Assembly: GCF_000931445.1 (NCBI RefSeq)
Contig: NZ_CP010849.1
Location: 7,316,001-7,380,000, forward strand
Length of the DNA: 64,000 nucleotides
Reading direction: 5' to 3'
Origin: Streptomyces cyaneogriseus subsp. noncyanogenus
Lineage (GTDB): Bacteria; Actinomycetota; Actinomycetes; Streptomycetales; Streptomycetaceae
Shown: in pieces, positions 28,895 to 37,716 of the stretch
Position numbering within the stretch: position 1 is the first letter of the stretch
Layout: the number at the start of each line of letters is the position of its first letter
The notes under the pieces: generated by a model
Told to the model about the DNA's origin: nothing
The model's input: only the letters and a program-made list of their open reading frames with translations
Databases searched by the model: none
Made by a program: the position numbers and the translations under genes

Positions 28895-30784
28895 TCAGCG
28901 GTCCTTGGCGAGAGCCACGAGTTCGGCGAAGAGCCCGCCGGCGTTCACGAGGTCGTCGTACGGACCCTGTTCCACGATCCGGCCGTGCCGCATCACCACG
29001 ATCCTGTCCGCGAGACGGGTGTTCTCCAGTTGATGGGTGACCACGATGGTCATCCGAGTGGCTGCGATCCGCTTGATCTCCAGGAAGATCTGGTGCTCGC
29101 CGCGGGGGTCCATCTGAGAGGTCGGCTCGTCCAGGATGAGCAGGGGCGTGCGCCGGTACAGCGCGCGCCCGCAGGCCAGGCGCTGCCACTGGCCGCCGGA
29201 CAGCTCCGCGCCACCGAAGAGTTCCCGTGCCAGGAGCGTGTCGAGCCGGTGGGGCAGTTTCTCGATGGCCTCGCGCATGCCGACGGCGTCGACGGCGGCC
29301 CACACGGGGCCGTCGTCGAAGGTGCGGGGCTGGCCGAGGGTGATGTTCTCCCGTGCGCGCAGCGGCCAGCAGGCGAAGTTCTGCGGGACCAGCGCGGTGC
29401 GCTTCCACACCGATGCGGCGTCGGCGTCGGCGAGGTCGGTGCCGTCCCACAGCACGCGGCCCTTGTCGGCGAGCAGAATGCCGGTGAGGAGCCTGGTGAG
29501 AGTGGACTTGCCGGAGCCGTTCTCGCCGACGACGGCCAGGATCTCGCCGCGGCGCAGGGTGAGGGAGACGCCGTCGACCGCGGGCTCGTCCTTGCCGGGG
29601 TACCGGTACACGACCTCGTCGAGCCGGATCTCGTCCACCTGCTCGGGAATGGCCAGCTCACCGCGTTCGGGGGCTCGCTCGGCGGCGGTGTCCAGGAAGG
29701 ACCGCATGTCCGCGAGGTAGAGGGAGGTGTGGAACAGGGCGGCGCCGTGGACGACGACCTGGGACAGGGCGGCGAGCGCGGTCTGGACGCCGACCACGGC
29801 GGTGGCGGCGACCGGCAGGCCGACGCGGCCGGTGGAGGCGAGCCAGGCGAGCGCCGCCCAGGTGAGCAGGAGGAACAGGCCGCCGAGCGCGGAGGTCGCC
29901 AGGGTGATGCGGAGCATGCGCGGTGCCGCGGTCAGGGTGCGCCGGTCGATGCGTTCGGACAGGGCGCGGTACCAGTAGACGAGGTAGCCGGTCATGCCGT
30001 TGGCGCGGACCTCGTCGCCGTGGCGGGGGTAGGTGGCCCACCAGCGCATCATGCCGCGGACGTTGCGGTCGCCGACGTTGGCGTAGTGGGTCTCGTAGTC
30101 GACCCGGGCGGACAGCACGGCCCCGGCGCCGGCGGGGAGCACGGCGAGGAGCAGCAACGGGAGCATCAGCCAGTGCAGCGCGGTGATCACCCCCGCCGCG
30201 GCGATCACGCGGATGAAGGCGGACATGAACCGCTGGGCGTCCTTGACCATCATCGTCGTGCGCGTGACGCCGACCTCGGCGGCTTCCTGCCGGTCCGCGA
30301 AGCCGTCCTCGCCGTAGGCGGCGGCCTCGACGCGGCAGACCGCGGAGACCAGCGCGACATCGGCCTCGGTGACCAGGCGGGGGGTGATCCGGCCGTCGGT
30401 GTAGGAGGCGAGGGCGCCGCTGATCCGGCCGGCCGCCGCCGCGGCCGTGACGACCGCGAGGGCCGGGAGGGCGGCGTGCAGACGTTCGGTCACGGTGCCG
30501 TGGCCGAGGAGGTGCGCCATGGCCTTCGCGGTGAAGCCGAGGACGAGACCGGCCGCCGCGCCGGTGAGGACCTGACACACGAGGAGCAGGACGACCCCGC
30601 GCCGGTCGACGGCCCATGCCATGCGCATGGTGTCGCCGAGTACCGACGGAAGCCGGGCGCACATCTTGCGGAAGTCCGCTTCTTCCAGCGGGTTCTTGCC
30701 GAATTTCCCTTCGTAGACGAGGACGGCGGGTGGTGGGGGAGGAGGCGTTTGGGAGCTTTGGGCAGAGGCGGCGGTCAGGGGCAC
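28895..30784 (-). CDS. ABC exporter, fused membrane and ATPase domains
   Basis: A protein of 629 residues when started at GTG 30784: AAGGAGGG ends directly before the ATG at 30790, leaving no spacing for that ATG but 6 bases for the GTG. The N-terminal half has about six hydrophobic segments. The ATPase half has Walker A GENGSGKST, Q-loop PQNF, signature LSGGQWQRL, Walker B LLILDEPTSQ and switch His in VVTHQL. This is a half-transporter that should work as a homodimer, typical of drug, lipid or peptide export. Standing alone, its substrate cannot be predicted. Confidence 0.88.
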   Translation of the reverse strand: MPLTAASAQSSQTPPPPPPAVLVYEGKFGKNPLEEADFRKMCARLPSVLGDTMRMAWAVDRRGVVLLLVCQVLTGAAAGLVLGFTAKAMAHLLGHGTVTERLHAALPALAVVTAAAAAGRISGALASYTDGRITPRLVTEADVALVSAVCRVEAAAYGEDGFADRQEAAEVGVTRTTMMVKDAQRFMSAFIRVIAAAGVITALHWLMLPLLLLAVLPAGAGAVLSARVDYETHYANVGDRNVRGMMRWWATYPRHGDEVRANGMTGYLVYWYRALSERIDRRTLTAAPRMLRITLATSALGGLFLLLTWAALAWLASTGRVGLPVAATAVVGVQTALAALSQVVVHGAALFHTSLYLADMRSFLDTAAERAPERGELAIPEQVDEIRLDEVVYRYPGKDEPAVDGVSLTLRRGEILAVVGENGSGKSTLTRLLTGILLADKGRVLWDGTDLADADAASVWKRTALVPQNFACWPLRARENITLGQPRTFDDGPVWAAVDAVGMREAIEKLPHRLDTLLARELFGGAELSGGQWQRLACGRALYRRTPLLILDEPTSQMDPRGEHQIFLEIKRIAATRMTIVVTHQLENTRLADRIVVMRHGRIVEQGPYDDLVNAGGLFAELVALAKDR

Positions 30785-31062
30785 CTGCATCCCTCCTTGA
30801 GGTCGGCGCCGTGCCTGGACGGTCCGGCGGTGCCCGGCTCAACGAGGGGGAGAGCGAATCGAACACGCTCGATTCCGGTCGCTGCCGAGCCCCGTGATCC
30901 GGGGGCGTCGCACGTACGGCAGCGGTGCTGCGGGGCTTCCGGCGTGGCCTTGGGTGGCCGAAACGCCGACGCCTGTTGCAGGTGTGACCGATGGGTTTCG
31001 CAGGTCGAGGCCGGGGTCGGGGACGAGGGAACGGGCGAGGCCCGGTCCCGGCCGCCTCGGCC

Positions 31063-31095
31063 GGTGGGTGCGCCGGAGGCTCCGGCGCACCCACC
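31063..31095 (-). terminator. Intrinsic terminator of the kdgD gene
   Basis: A perfect 15-base stem (31063-31077 with 31081-31095) with a GGC loop lies 52 bases beyond the stop of the dehydratase gene on the minus strand. The rest of 30785-31147 shows no gene. Confidence 0.7.
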
Positions 31096-31147
31096 GCGCA
31101 CGGGTCGCGCGCGGGGGAGGGGAGGGACGCGTGAGCGGCGGCTCCCG

Positions 31148-32074
31148 TCAGCCCGCGGTGGAGGGCAGCTCGGCGATGAGCGCCTTGAGCTCGTCGAGCT
31201 CCCGCGCGGTCAGGTCGGTGAGCGGGGGGCGGACCGGTCCCGCGCTGTGCCCGGTGGCGGTCATGCCGGCCTTGACGATGCTGACCGCGTAGCCGGCCTG
31301 GCGGTTGCGGATCTCGGTGTACGGCAGGACGAAGTCCCGGAGCATGCGGGTGACGGCGTCGTGCCGGCGTTCGCGGACGGCGGCGTAGAAGTCGAGGGCG
31401 AACTCCGGCAGGAAGTTGAAGATGGCCGAGGAGTAGGTCGTCACGCCCAGTTGGAGATAGGGCAGGGCGTACGTCTCGGCGGTGGGCAGGCCGCCGATGT
31501 AGGTGAGGCGCTCGCCAAGGCGGGCGTGGATCCGGGTCATGGTGTCGATGTCGCCGACGCCGTCCTTGTAGCCGATCAGATTGGGGCAGGTGTCGGCGAG
31601 GCGGGCGACCGTGTCGTCGCGGTAGACGGCGTTGGCGCGGCTGTAGATGACGACACCGAGCGAGGTGGAGCGGCAGACGGCCTCGACATGGCGGGCCAGA
31701 CCCTCCTGCCCGGCTTCGGTGAGGTAGGGCGGGAAGAGCAGGATGCCGTCGGCGCCGGCGCGTTCGGCGGTGGCGGCCAGCTCGATCGCGGTGGCGGTGC
31801 CGTAACCGGCCGGGGCCAGGATCGGGGTGCCGTCGGGGGCGCTCTCGGCGGCGGCGGCCACGACGCGTTCGACCTCGGCGGGGGTCAGGGAGAAGAACTC
31901 GCCCGTGCCGCCGGCGGCGAAGAGGCCGCCGACGTCGTACTTGGCCAGGCGGACGATGTTCTCCCGGTAGGCGCCCTCGTCGAAGGACAGGTCGTCACCG
32001 AAGTGGGTCACGGGGAAGGACAGCAGACCGGATCCGATGCGGTGGCCGAGTTCCGCCGGGGTGAAGGACGTCAT
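31148..32074 (-). CDS. kdgD: 5-dehydro-4-deoxyglucarate dehydratase
   Basis: A protein of 308 residues from ATG 32074 with AGGAG upstream. It belongs to the DapA-like class I aldolase family: GLFAAGGTGEFFSLT near residue 50 is the family substrate loop, VVIYSRANAVY carries the Tyr, and LIGYKDGVGD carries the Schiff-base Lys. It decarboxylates and dehydrates 5-dehydro-4-deoxy-D-glucarate to 2,5-dioxopentanoate in D-glucarate catabolism. The assignment is supported by the glucarate dehydratase and sugar-acid permease genes 2-5 kb away and by the divergent LysR-type regulator. The next enzyme, 2,5-dioxopentanoate dehydrogenase, is not in this window. Confidence 0.9.
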   Translation of the reverse strand: MTSFTPAELGHRIGSGLLSFPVTHFGDDLSFDEGAYRENIVRLAKYDVGGLFAAGGTGEFFSLTPAEVERVVAAAAESAPDGTPILAPAGYGTATAIELAATAERAGADGILLFPPYLTEAGQEGLARHVEAVCRSTSLGVVIYSRANAVYRDDTVARLADTCPNLIGYKDGVGDIDTMTRIHARLGERLTYIGGLPTAETYALPYLQLGVTTYSSAIFNFLPEFALDFYAAVRERRHDAVTRMLRDFVLPYTEIRNRQAGYAVSIVKAGMTATGHSAGPVRPPLTDLTARELDELKALIAELPSTAG

Positions 32075-32085
32075 GGAGTGCTCCT

Positions 32086-32709
32086 GAAGGTCGGGGCGAT
32101 GCGGTGGAGAGCCGGTGGGGCGGGGCCACGGCCGTGGCCCCGCGGGCGGTCCGGACGGGCGGTGCGGGGGCGCCGGGTGGCCGGCGCGGGCGGCGCGGCT
32201 GTCCGTTGACGACGCCGCCCGCGCCGGGGCCTTGCGGGCGTCGGCGGTCCTCGGCCGGCGAGCGGACCCTGCTCCGCCGGTCCGGTGCGGGTCACGGCCG
32301 GGCGGCCGGTGGCCTCACGGGCGCGCGGGGCCGGGCGGTCCGCACGGGGCACCCCGGTGACCGCGGCGAGTGTGAATCGTATAACTTCGTATAATGTATG
32401 CTATACGAAGTTATTACGGAAGGTCGGGGCGATGCGGTGGAGAGCCGGTGGGGCGGGGCCACGGCCGTGGCCCCGCGGGCGGGCCGGACGGGCGGTGCGG
32501 GGGCGCCGGGTGGCCGGCGCGGGCGGCGCGGCTGTCCGTTGACGACGCCGCCCGCGCCGGGGCCTTGCGGGCGTCGGCGGTCCTCGGCCGGCGAGCGGAC
32601 CCTGCTCCGCCGGTCCGGTGCGGGTCACGGCCGGGCGGCCGGTGGCCTCACGGGCGCGCGGGGCCGGGCGGTCCGCACGGGGCACCCCGGTGACCGCGGC
32701 GAGTGTGAA
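32086..32709. repeat. 291-bp duplication split by a 454 linker (assembly artefact 3)
   Basis: The sequence 32086-32376 is repeated at 32419-32709 with one difference seen (32150 T versus 32483 G). The 42-base linker with perfect loxP lies between them (32377-32418). The duplicate falls in the kdgD-lysR intergenic region, so no gene is broken, but real spacing between the two divergent starts is about 535 rather than 868 bases. Promoters of kdgD lie within the duplicated part. The true stretch contains no gene that I can support. Confidence 0.93.
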
Positions 32710-32942
32710 CCATGGTTTGCGTGCTCCCTGTGCCGGGCGGCCTCGCCGGGCCACGGGCTGTGGCCGAGGACTCGCGGGGTCGCCGTGTGGCCGTCCGTCC
32801 GTCGGTCCGGCGCTCCGTCCGTCCGTCAGCCCGCCGGTCCTCCGGTCCGTCCGTCTGTCCGTCCGGCCAGGTCTGACGCTACGGTCACGAATGATTCACG
32901 TCCAACACTGATTTTGGATGCAGCGATACCTGGAGAGCATCA

Positions 32943-33818
32943 ATGTTCACTCTCGCCCAGTTGACGAGCTTCGTGGCCGTCGCCGAGGAACTGCACTTCA
33001 CCCGCGCCGCGGAACGGCTGAACATGACGCAGCCGCCGCTGAGCCGGCAGATCCAGCTCCTGGAGAACGAGTTGGGCGTGCACCTGCTGGACCGCACCAA
33101 CCGGACCGTGCGGCTCACCCCGGCCGGCCGGGCCTTCCTGATCGAAGCGCGCCGCATCCTGCGCCAGTCCGAGCACGCCGCCCTCGCCGTGCGCCGGGTC
33201 TCCACCGGCGAGGCGGGCGCGATCGCCGTCGGATTCACGGCCGCCAGCGCCTACTCCGCTCTCGGCGACCTGCTGGAGACCGCCCGGGCGGCACTGCCGG
33301 GAGTGGAGATCCTGTTGCAGGAGCTCGTCACCCGCGACCAGCTCAAGGCCCTCAGCGAGGGCTCGCTCGACCTCGGCCTGATCCGGCCCTCCACCACGGG
33401 GGCCGACCTGACCTCCCGCACGGCGGTGCGGGAAGGGCTGCTGGCCGCCCTTCCCGCCGGGCACCCGCTGGCCGCCCTGGAGGGGCCGATGCGGATCGAG
33501 GACTTCGACGGCGAGGACTTCCTCATGTACTCGCCCATCGAGGCCCGCTACTTCCACGAACTGCTGATCAGCATCTTCCGCATCGCGCGCGCCCGGCCCG
33601 TCTTCACCCAGTACCTCACGCAGGTGCACAGCATCCTGGCCCTGGTCAACGGCGGCTGGGGCATCGCCCTGGTGCCCGAGACCGCGGCCCGGATGCGTTA
33701 TGGAGGCGTCGTCTTCCGGCAGGTCGGCCTCCCGGACCCGAACCCGGTCGAACTCGACCTCGTATGGCGCCGGAACAACGACAATCCGGCTCTCCACGCG
33801 CTGCTGCGGCATCTGTGA
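32943..33818 (+). CDS. LysR-family transcriptional regulator of glucarate genes
   Basis: A protein of 291 residues from ATG 32943 with GGAG upstream. The N-terminal winged helix-turn-helix is typical (LTSFVAVAEELHFTRAAERLNMTQPPLSRQ begins at residue 6), followed by the linker helix and a periplasmic-binding-like effector domain (GAIAVGFTAASAYSALGDLL onward). It is divergent from kdgD and upstream of the permease and glucarate dehydratase genes, so a sugar acid or a breakdown product is the likely effector. A candidate binding site lies at 33852-33868, just after its stop. Confidence 0.92.
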   Translation: MFTLAQLTSFVAVAEELHFTRAAERLNMTQPPLSRQIQLLENELGVHLLDRTNRTVRLTPAGRAFLIEARRILRQSEHAALAVRRVSTGEAGAIAVGFTAASAYSALGDLLETARAALPGVEILLQELVTRDQLKALSEGSLDLGLIRPSTTGADLTSRTAVREGLLAALPAGHPLAALEGPMRIEDFDGEDFLMYSPIEARYFHELLISIFRIARARPVFTQYLTQVHSILALVNGGWGIALVPETAARMRYGGVVFRQVGLPDPNPVELDLVWRRNNDNPALHALLRHL

Positions 33819-33851
33819 CATCCGCCTGACACACCGGAGTCACGAAGCGGT

Positions 33852-33868
33852 CATACAAGAAAGGTATG
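33852..33868. promoter_or_regulatory. LysR-type box upstream of the permease operon
   Basis: CATAC, 7 bases, GTATG: perfect 5-base arms with a T-N11-A core, the classical LysR-regulator site. It lies 33 bases after the lysR stop, in an AT-richer patch (33845-33900), upstream of the small frame at 33994 and of the permease at 34516. Confidence 0.5.
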
Positions 33869-33993
33869 GCAACCAACAAAATTCGACATGGACGTGAATC
33901 AGAACCATCTCTACGGTCAACTCAGCCACCGGTTCCGTGGCTTGGACCGCACGCGGCACGCCGTCGCTCCCCCTCAGGTCTAGGAGACTGACC

Positions 33994-34122
33994 ATGCCCG
34001 CTCCCGCCCGGCAGGACGAGTCGGCGATCGCCGCGCCCCGAGCCGCCACGCCCGCGGACCACCCCGGGCGCCGCCGGGTCGCGGCCGGGGTGCTCGACGT
34101 CCCGGTGCCGTTACTCGCCTGA
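33994..34122 (+). CDS. Possible 42-residue small protein
   Basis: ATG 33994 follows TAGGAGAC by a good spacing and opens 42 codons ending VPVPLLA. The peptide is Ala/Pro/Arg-rich with no recognisable domain. One codon is TTA (34110), rare in Streptomyces and often tied to bldA control, or a sign that this is not coding. It could be a leader or a decayed 5' gene of the permease operon. The following stretch 34123-34515 shows no gene. Confidence 0.3.
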   Translation: MPAPARQDESAIAAPRAATPADHPGRRRVAAGVLDVPVPLLA

Positions 34123-34515
34123 CCGCACCACCGCGTACGGGGCGCCGGGGACCGCCGCGACCGCACCGGTGCCCCGCCGGACAGCCGGGCGGCGGCTCCC
34201 CGCCGTCCCGGCGACCGGTCGCCGTCGGCCCCGGCGGTCGCGCGGCGGCGCGGGAAGCGGCCGGGACCGCTCCCGCGACGCGGCGGCGGTCCGGCGTCGT
34301 CCACGGCCCGTTCGATGCGGCTGTCACCCGCCGGTGACTCACCGAGGCGTCGCCTCCCGTCACCTCGCCCGGTCCCTCCCCGCTGCCCGACGGCCGCCAC
34401 GGCTCGAAGCCGCCGCCGCAGCGCGTTTTCCCCTCTCGCCAGCCCCATACCGAGCCGCCGCCCCTCGCGCCGCCCGAGGCCGGACGCTCGACCCACAGTT
34501 CAAAGGGGAACTGAC

Positions 34516-35853
34516 ATGCCACTCGTCGTAGTAGGAATCAGCGTTCTGGTTCTGCTGCTCCTCATGACCAGGCTGAAACTGAACGGCTTCGCGGCTCTCC
34601 TGCTCGTGGCGGTCGGTGTCGCCGTGGTCCAGGGAATCCCGGTGAAGGAGATCCCGGACGTGCTCTCCGAGGGCATCGGAGGGCAGATCGGTGACACGAT
34701 GCTCACCATCGGGCTCGGTGCCATGGTCGGCCGCGTCATGGGGGACTCCGGCGCCGCCCAGCGCATAGCCGACACACTGCTCGACGCCTTCGGACCGCGC
34801 TGGGTCCAGGTCGCCATGGTGGTGACCTCCATGCTCATCGGCGTGACCATGTTCTACGAGGTCGCCTTCATCATCATCGTGCCCATCGCGTTCACCCTGG
34901 TCCGCGTCACCGGCGCGAACCTGCTGTGGGTCGGGCTGCCGATGTCGATCGCCCTGTCCACCATGCACAGCTTCCTGCCCCCGCACCCCGGCCCCACCGC
35001 CGTCGCCGCGACCTTCCACGCCTCCGTCGGACTGACGCTGTTCTACGGGCTGTTCATCGCGGTGCCGGTCGGCGCTCTCATCGCGTTGCTCTGGCCCCGC
35101 CTGCCCTTCATCAAGGCGATGAACCCCGCCATCCCCCAGGGCCTGGTCAGCGAGCGGGTCTTCGACGACGAGGAGATGCCCGGTCTGGGCTGGTCGGTCT
35201 TCGTGGCGCTGTTCCCCGTCGTCCTGATCGCCGGTGCCGCGGTGACCGACATGGCCACGTCCGACGAGAGCCCCTTCCTGCACTCCGTCGCGTTCATCGG
35301 ATCGGCGCCGATCGCGCTCCTGCTGACGCTGCTCCTGGCCATCTGGGCCTTCGGGCCGCGGATCGGCCGGAGCCTGTCGGAGGTCAGCGCGTCCTGCTCC
35401 TCGGCGGTCAAGGCGATGGCGATGATCCTGCTGGTCATCGGTGCCGGCGGCGCCTTCAAGAACGTCCTGGTGGAAGGCGGCGTCTCCGACTACATCAAGG
35501 ACGTCACCGACTCCTGGTCCATCTCCGCCATCGTCCTGGCCTGGCTGATCGCGGCCATTCTCCGGGTGGCCCTCGGATCGGCCACGGTCGCCGTCGTCAC
35601 GGCCTCCGGAGTGGTGCTGCCCCTGCTCGCCGGGAGCGGTGCGCACGCCGAGATGACGGTGCTCGCCGTCTCCTGCGGCTCGATCGCCTTCTCACACGTC
35701 AACGACCCCGGATTCTGGCTGTTCAAGGAGTACTTCAACCTCTCGGTCATCCAGGCGATCAAGGTCCGCACCACCTACACCACGGTCCTGTCGGTCCTCG
35801 GCCTGGGCGGTGTCCTGGCCGCCGAATGGGCCCTCGACCTCCTGAACCTGTGA
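34516..35853 (+). CDS. GntP-family gluconate/sugar-acid permease
   Basis: A protein of 445 residues from ATG 34516 with AAAGGGGAA upstream. It consists almost wholly of hydrophobic segments (about 12-14). GntP family features include LKLNGFAALLLVA near the start, FYEVAFIIIVPIAF, SFLPPHPGPTAVA and FSHVNDPGFWLFKEYF near the C-terminus. Members import gluconate and related aldonic or aldaric acids by proton symport. Located just before glucarate dehydratase and near kdgD, it most likely imports D-glucarate or galactarate. Confidence 0.92.
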   Translation: MPLVVVGISVLVLLLLMTRLKLNGFAALLLVAVGVAVVQGIPVKEIPDVLSEGIGGQIGDTMLTIGLGAMVGRVMGDSGAAQRIADTLLDAFGPRWVQVAMVVTSMLIGVTMFYEVAFIIIVPIAFTLVRVTGANLLWVGLPMSIALSTMHSFLPPHPGPTAVAATFHASVGLTLFYGLFIAVPVGALIALLWPRLPFIKAMNPAIPQGLVSERVFDDEEMPGLGWSVFVALFPVVLIAGAAVTDMATSDESPFLHSVAFIGSAPIALLLTLLLAIWAFGPRIGRSLSEVSASCSSAVKAMAMILLVIGAGGAFKNVLVEGGVSDYIKDVTDSWSISAIVLAWLIAAILRVALGSATVAVVTASGVVLPLLAGSGAHAEMTVLAVSCGSIAFSHVNDPGFWLFKEYFNLSVIQAIKVRTTYTTVLSVLGLGGVLAAEWALDLLNL

Positions 35854-35948
35854 GCCGCCCCCGGCACCCCGGCACCAGCCGCCGCGAGCCCGGCACCAGC
35901 CGACGCAAGCCCGTACCCGCCCGCAGACACAAGGAACCTGAAGAGAGC

Positions 35949-37283
35949 ATGAGCACGAGCCAGCCGACCGTCACCGCGTTCTCCGTCTACCCCGTGGCGG
36001 GGCGCGACTGCATGGAACTGAACCTCTCCGGCGCCCACGGCCCCTACTTCACCCGCAACATCGTCGTCCTGACGGACTCCGAGGGCCGCACCGGCCTCGG
36101 CGAGGTGCCCGGCGGGGAGAAGATCACACAGACCCTGCGCGACGCCGAGTCCCTCGTGGTCGGCGCCAAGGTCGGCGACTACAAGCGGGTGCTGCGCGAG
36201 ATCGGAGCCCGCTTCGCCGACCGCGACGCCGGTGGACGGGGCGCGCAGACCTTCGACCTGCGGACCACCGTGCACGCCGTCACCGCCGTCGAGTCGGCTC
36301 TCCTGGACCTGCTCGGCCAGCACCTCGACGTGCCGGTCGCGGCGCTCCTCGGGGACGGCAAGCAGCGGGACTCCGTACGGGTGCTGGGCTACCTCTTCTA
36401 CGTCGGCGACCCCGACCGCACCGACCTGGAGTACGTCCGCGAGCACGACGCGGACACCGACTGGTACCGGATCCGGCACGAGGAGGCCCTGACGCCCGAG
36501 GCGATCGTGCGCCAGGCCGAGGCGACCTACGACCTGTACGGCTTCCGCGACTTCAAGCTGAAGGGCGGCGTCCTGGACGGCGCCGAGGAGGTCAAGGCCG
36601 TACGCGCGCTGAAGGACCGTTTCCCCGAGGCCCGGATCACCCTCGACCCCAACGGGGCCTGGTCGCTGAGGGAGGCCGTCGAGCTCTGCGCGCCGCTGGC
36701 CGGGACGCTCGCCTACGCCGAGGACCCCTGCGGCGCCGAGAACGGCTACTCCGGGCGGGAGATCCTGGCCGAGTTCCGCCGCGCGACCGGTCTTCCCACG
36801 GCCACCAACATGATCGCCACCGACTGGCGGCAGCTGACCCACGCCCTCGCCCTCCAGTCGGTCTCCATCCCGCTCGCCGACCCGCACTTCTGGACCATGC
36901 AGGGCTCCGTCCGCGTGGCGCAGTTGTGCAACGCGATGGGACTGACCTGGGGCTGCCACTCCAACAACCACTTCGACATCTCCCTCGCCATGGTCACGCA
37001 CTGCGGAGCCGCCGCGCCCGGCGAGTACAACGCCCTGGACACGCACTGGATATGGCAGGAGGGCCTGGAGCGGCTCACCACCGCCCCGCCCCGCATCGTC
37101 GACGGCGAGATCGCCGTCCCCGACGCCCCGGGTCTCGGCGTCCAGCTCGACATGGACCGCCTTCTCGCCGCCCACGAGCTCTACCGCACGAAGGCCCTGG
37201 GCGCGCGGGACGACGCCATCGGCATGCAGTACCTGATCCCGGGCTGGGAGTTCGACGCCAAGCGCCCCTGCCTGGTGCGGTAG
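35949..37283 (+). CDS. gudD: Glucarate dehydratase
   Basis: A protein of 444 residues from ATG 35949. Enolase-superfamily, glucarate dehydratase subgroup: DFKLKGGVL holds the KxK catalytic lysine, TLDPNGAW and YAEDPCGAENGYSGRE hold metal ligands, TNMIATDWRQL follows, and GCHSNNHFDIS contains the catalytic His. It dehydrates D-glucarate (or L-idarate) to 5-dehydro-4-deoxy-D-glucarate, the substrate of the kdgD product. It is 95 bases downstream of the permease and probably co-transcribed. The intergenic stretch has two copies of CGGCACCAGCCG of unknown meaning. Confidence 0.93.
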   Translation: MSTSQPTVTAFSVYPVAGRDCMELNLSGAHGPYFTRNIVVLTDSEGRTGLGEVPGGEKITQTLRDAESLVVGAKVGDYKRVLREIGARFADRDAGGRGAQTFDLRTTVHAVTAVESALLDLLGQHLDVPVAALLGDGKQRDSVRVLGYLFYVGDPDRTDLEYVREHDADTDWYRIRHEEALTPEAIVRQAEATYDLYGFRDFKLKGGVLDGAEEVKAVRALKDRFPEARITLDPNGAWSLREAVELCAPLAGTLAYAEDPCGAENGYSGREILAEFRRATGLPTATNMIATDWRQLTHALALQSVSIPLADPHFWTMQGSVRVAQLCNAMGLTWGCHSNNHFDISLAMVTHCGAAAPGEYNALDTHWIWQEGLERLTTAPPRIVDGEIAVPDAPGLGVQLDMDRLLAAHELYRTKALGARDDAIGMQYLIPGWEFDAKRPCLVR

Positions 37284-37326
37284 GCGGGCCCGGCGCCCGC
37301 GGCCGGCGGTCCGGCCCCCCGGTACG

Positions 37327-37358
37327 GCCCTCCCGCCCGCGGCGCCCGGCGGGAGGGC
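37327..37358 (+). terminator. Terminator after glucarate dehydratase
   Basis: An 11-base perfect stem (37327-37337 with 37348-37358) and 10-base loop, 43 bases beyond the gudD stop. The rest of the gap to 37716 contains no supported gene and presumably the promoter of the next gene. Confidence 0.65.
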
Positions 37359-37716
37359 TCGCGCGCCGCGTGCCTCGCGCGCGCACAGGCCCGCGGCGAC
37401 CGGCCGGCGCCTGCGGCTGACGCCTTGGGCCGGCGCCGCGCAGCCGGTCCCGGTCGACCGGTACGCCCGGTACCGCGTCCCGCGCCCGTCCACTAGCCTC
37501 CGTGATCGGCCTCGCGGGGACGCGCGGACACGGTGACACCGACGTCGCAGCAGCCGAAGACAGGGGCCGAGAAGAGCGAGGCAGGAAGGAACCGATCCAC
37601 ATGGCAGGTCCTCCCCGGCCGTTCCCGGCAGGCGTGCCGCGAGACGGCCGGACCCGGACGGCCGGTGACCGCCGGCCGCTCCCCGCGCCGCACCGCCGGG
37701 TCAGGGCGTCCCGGCG

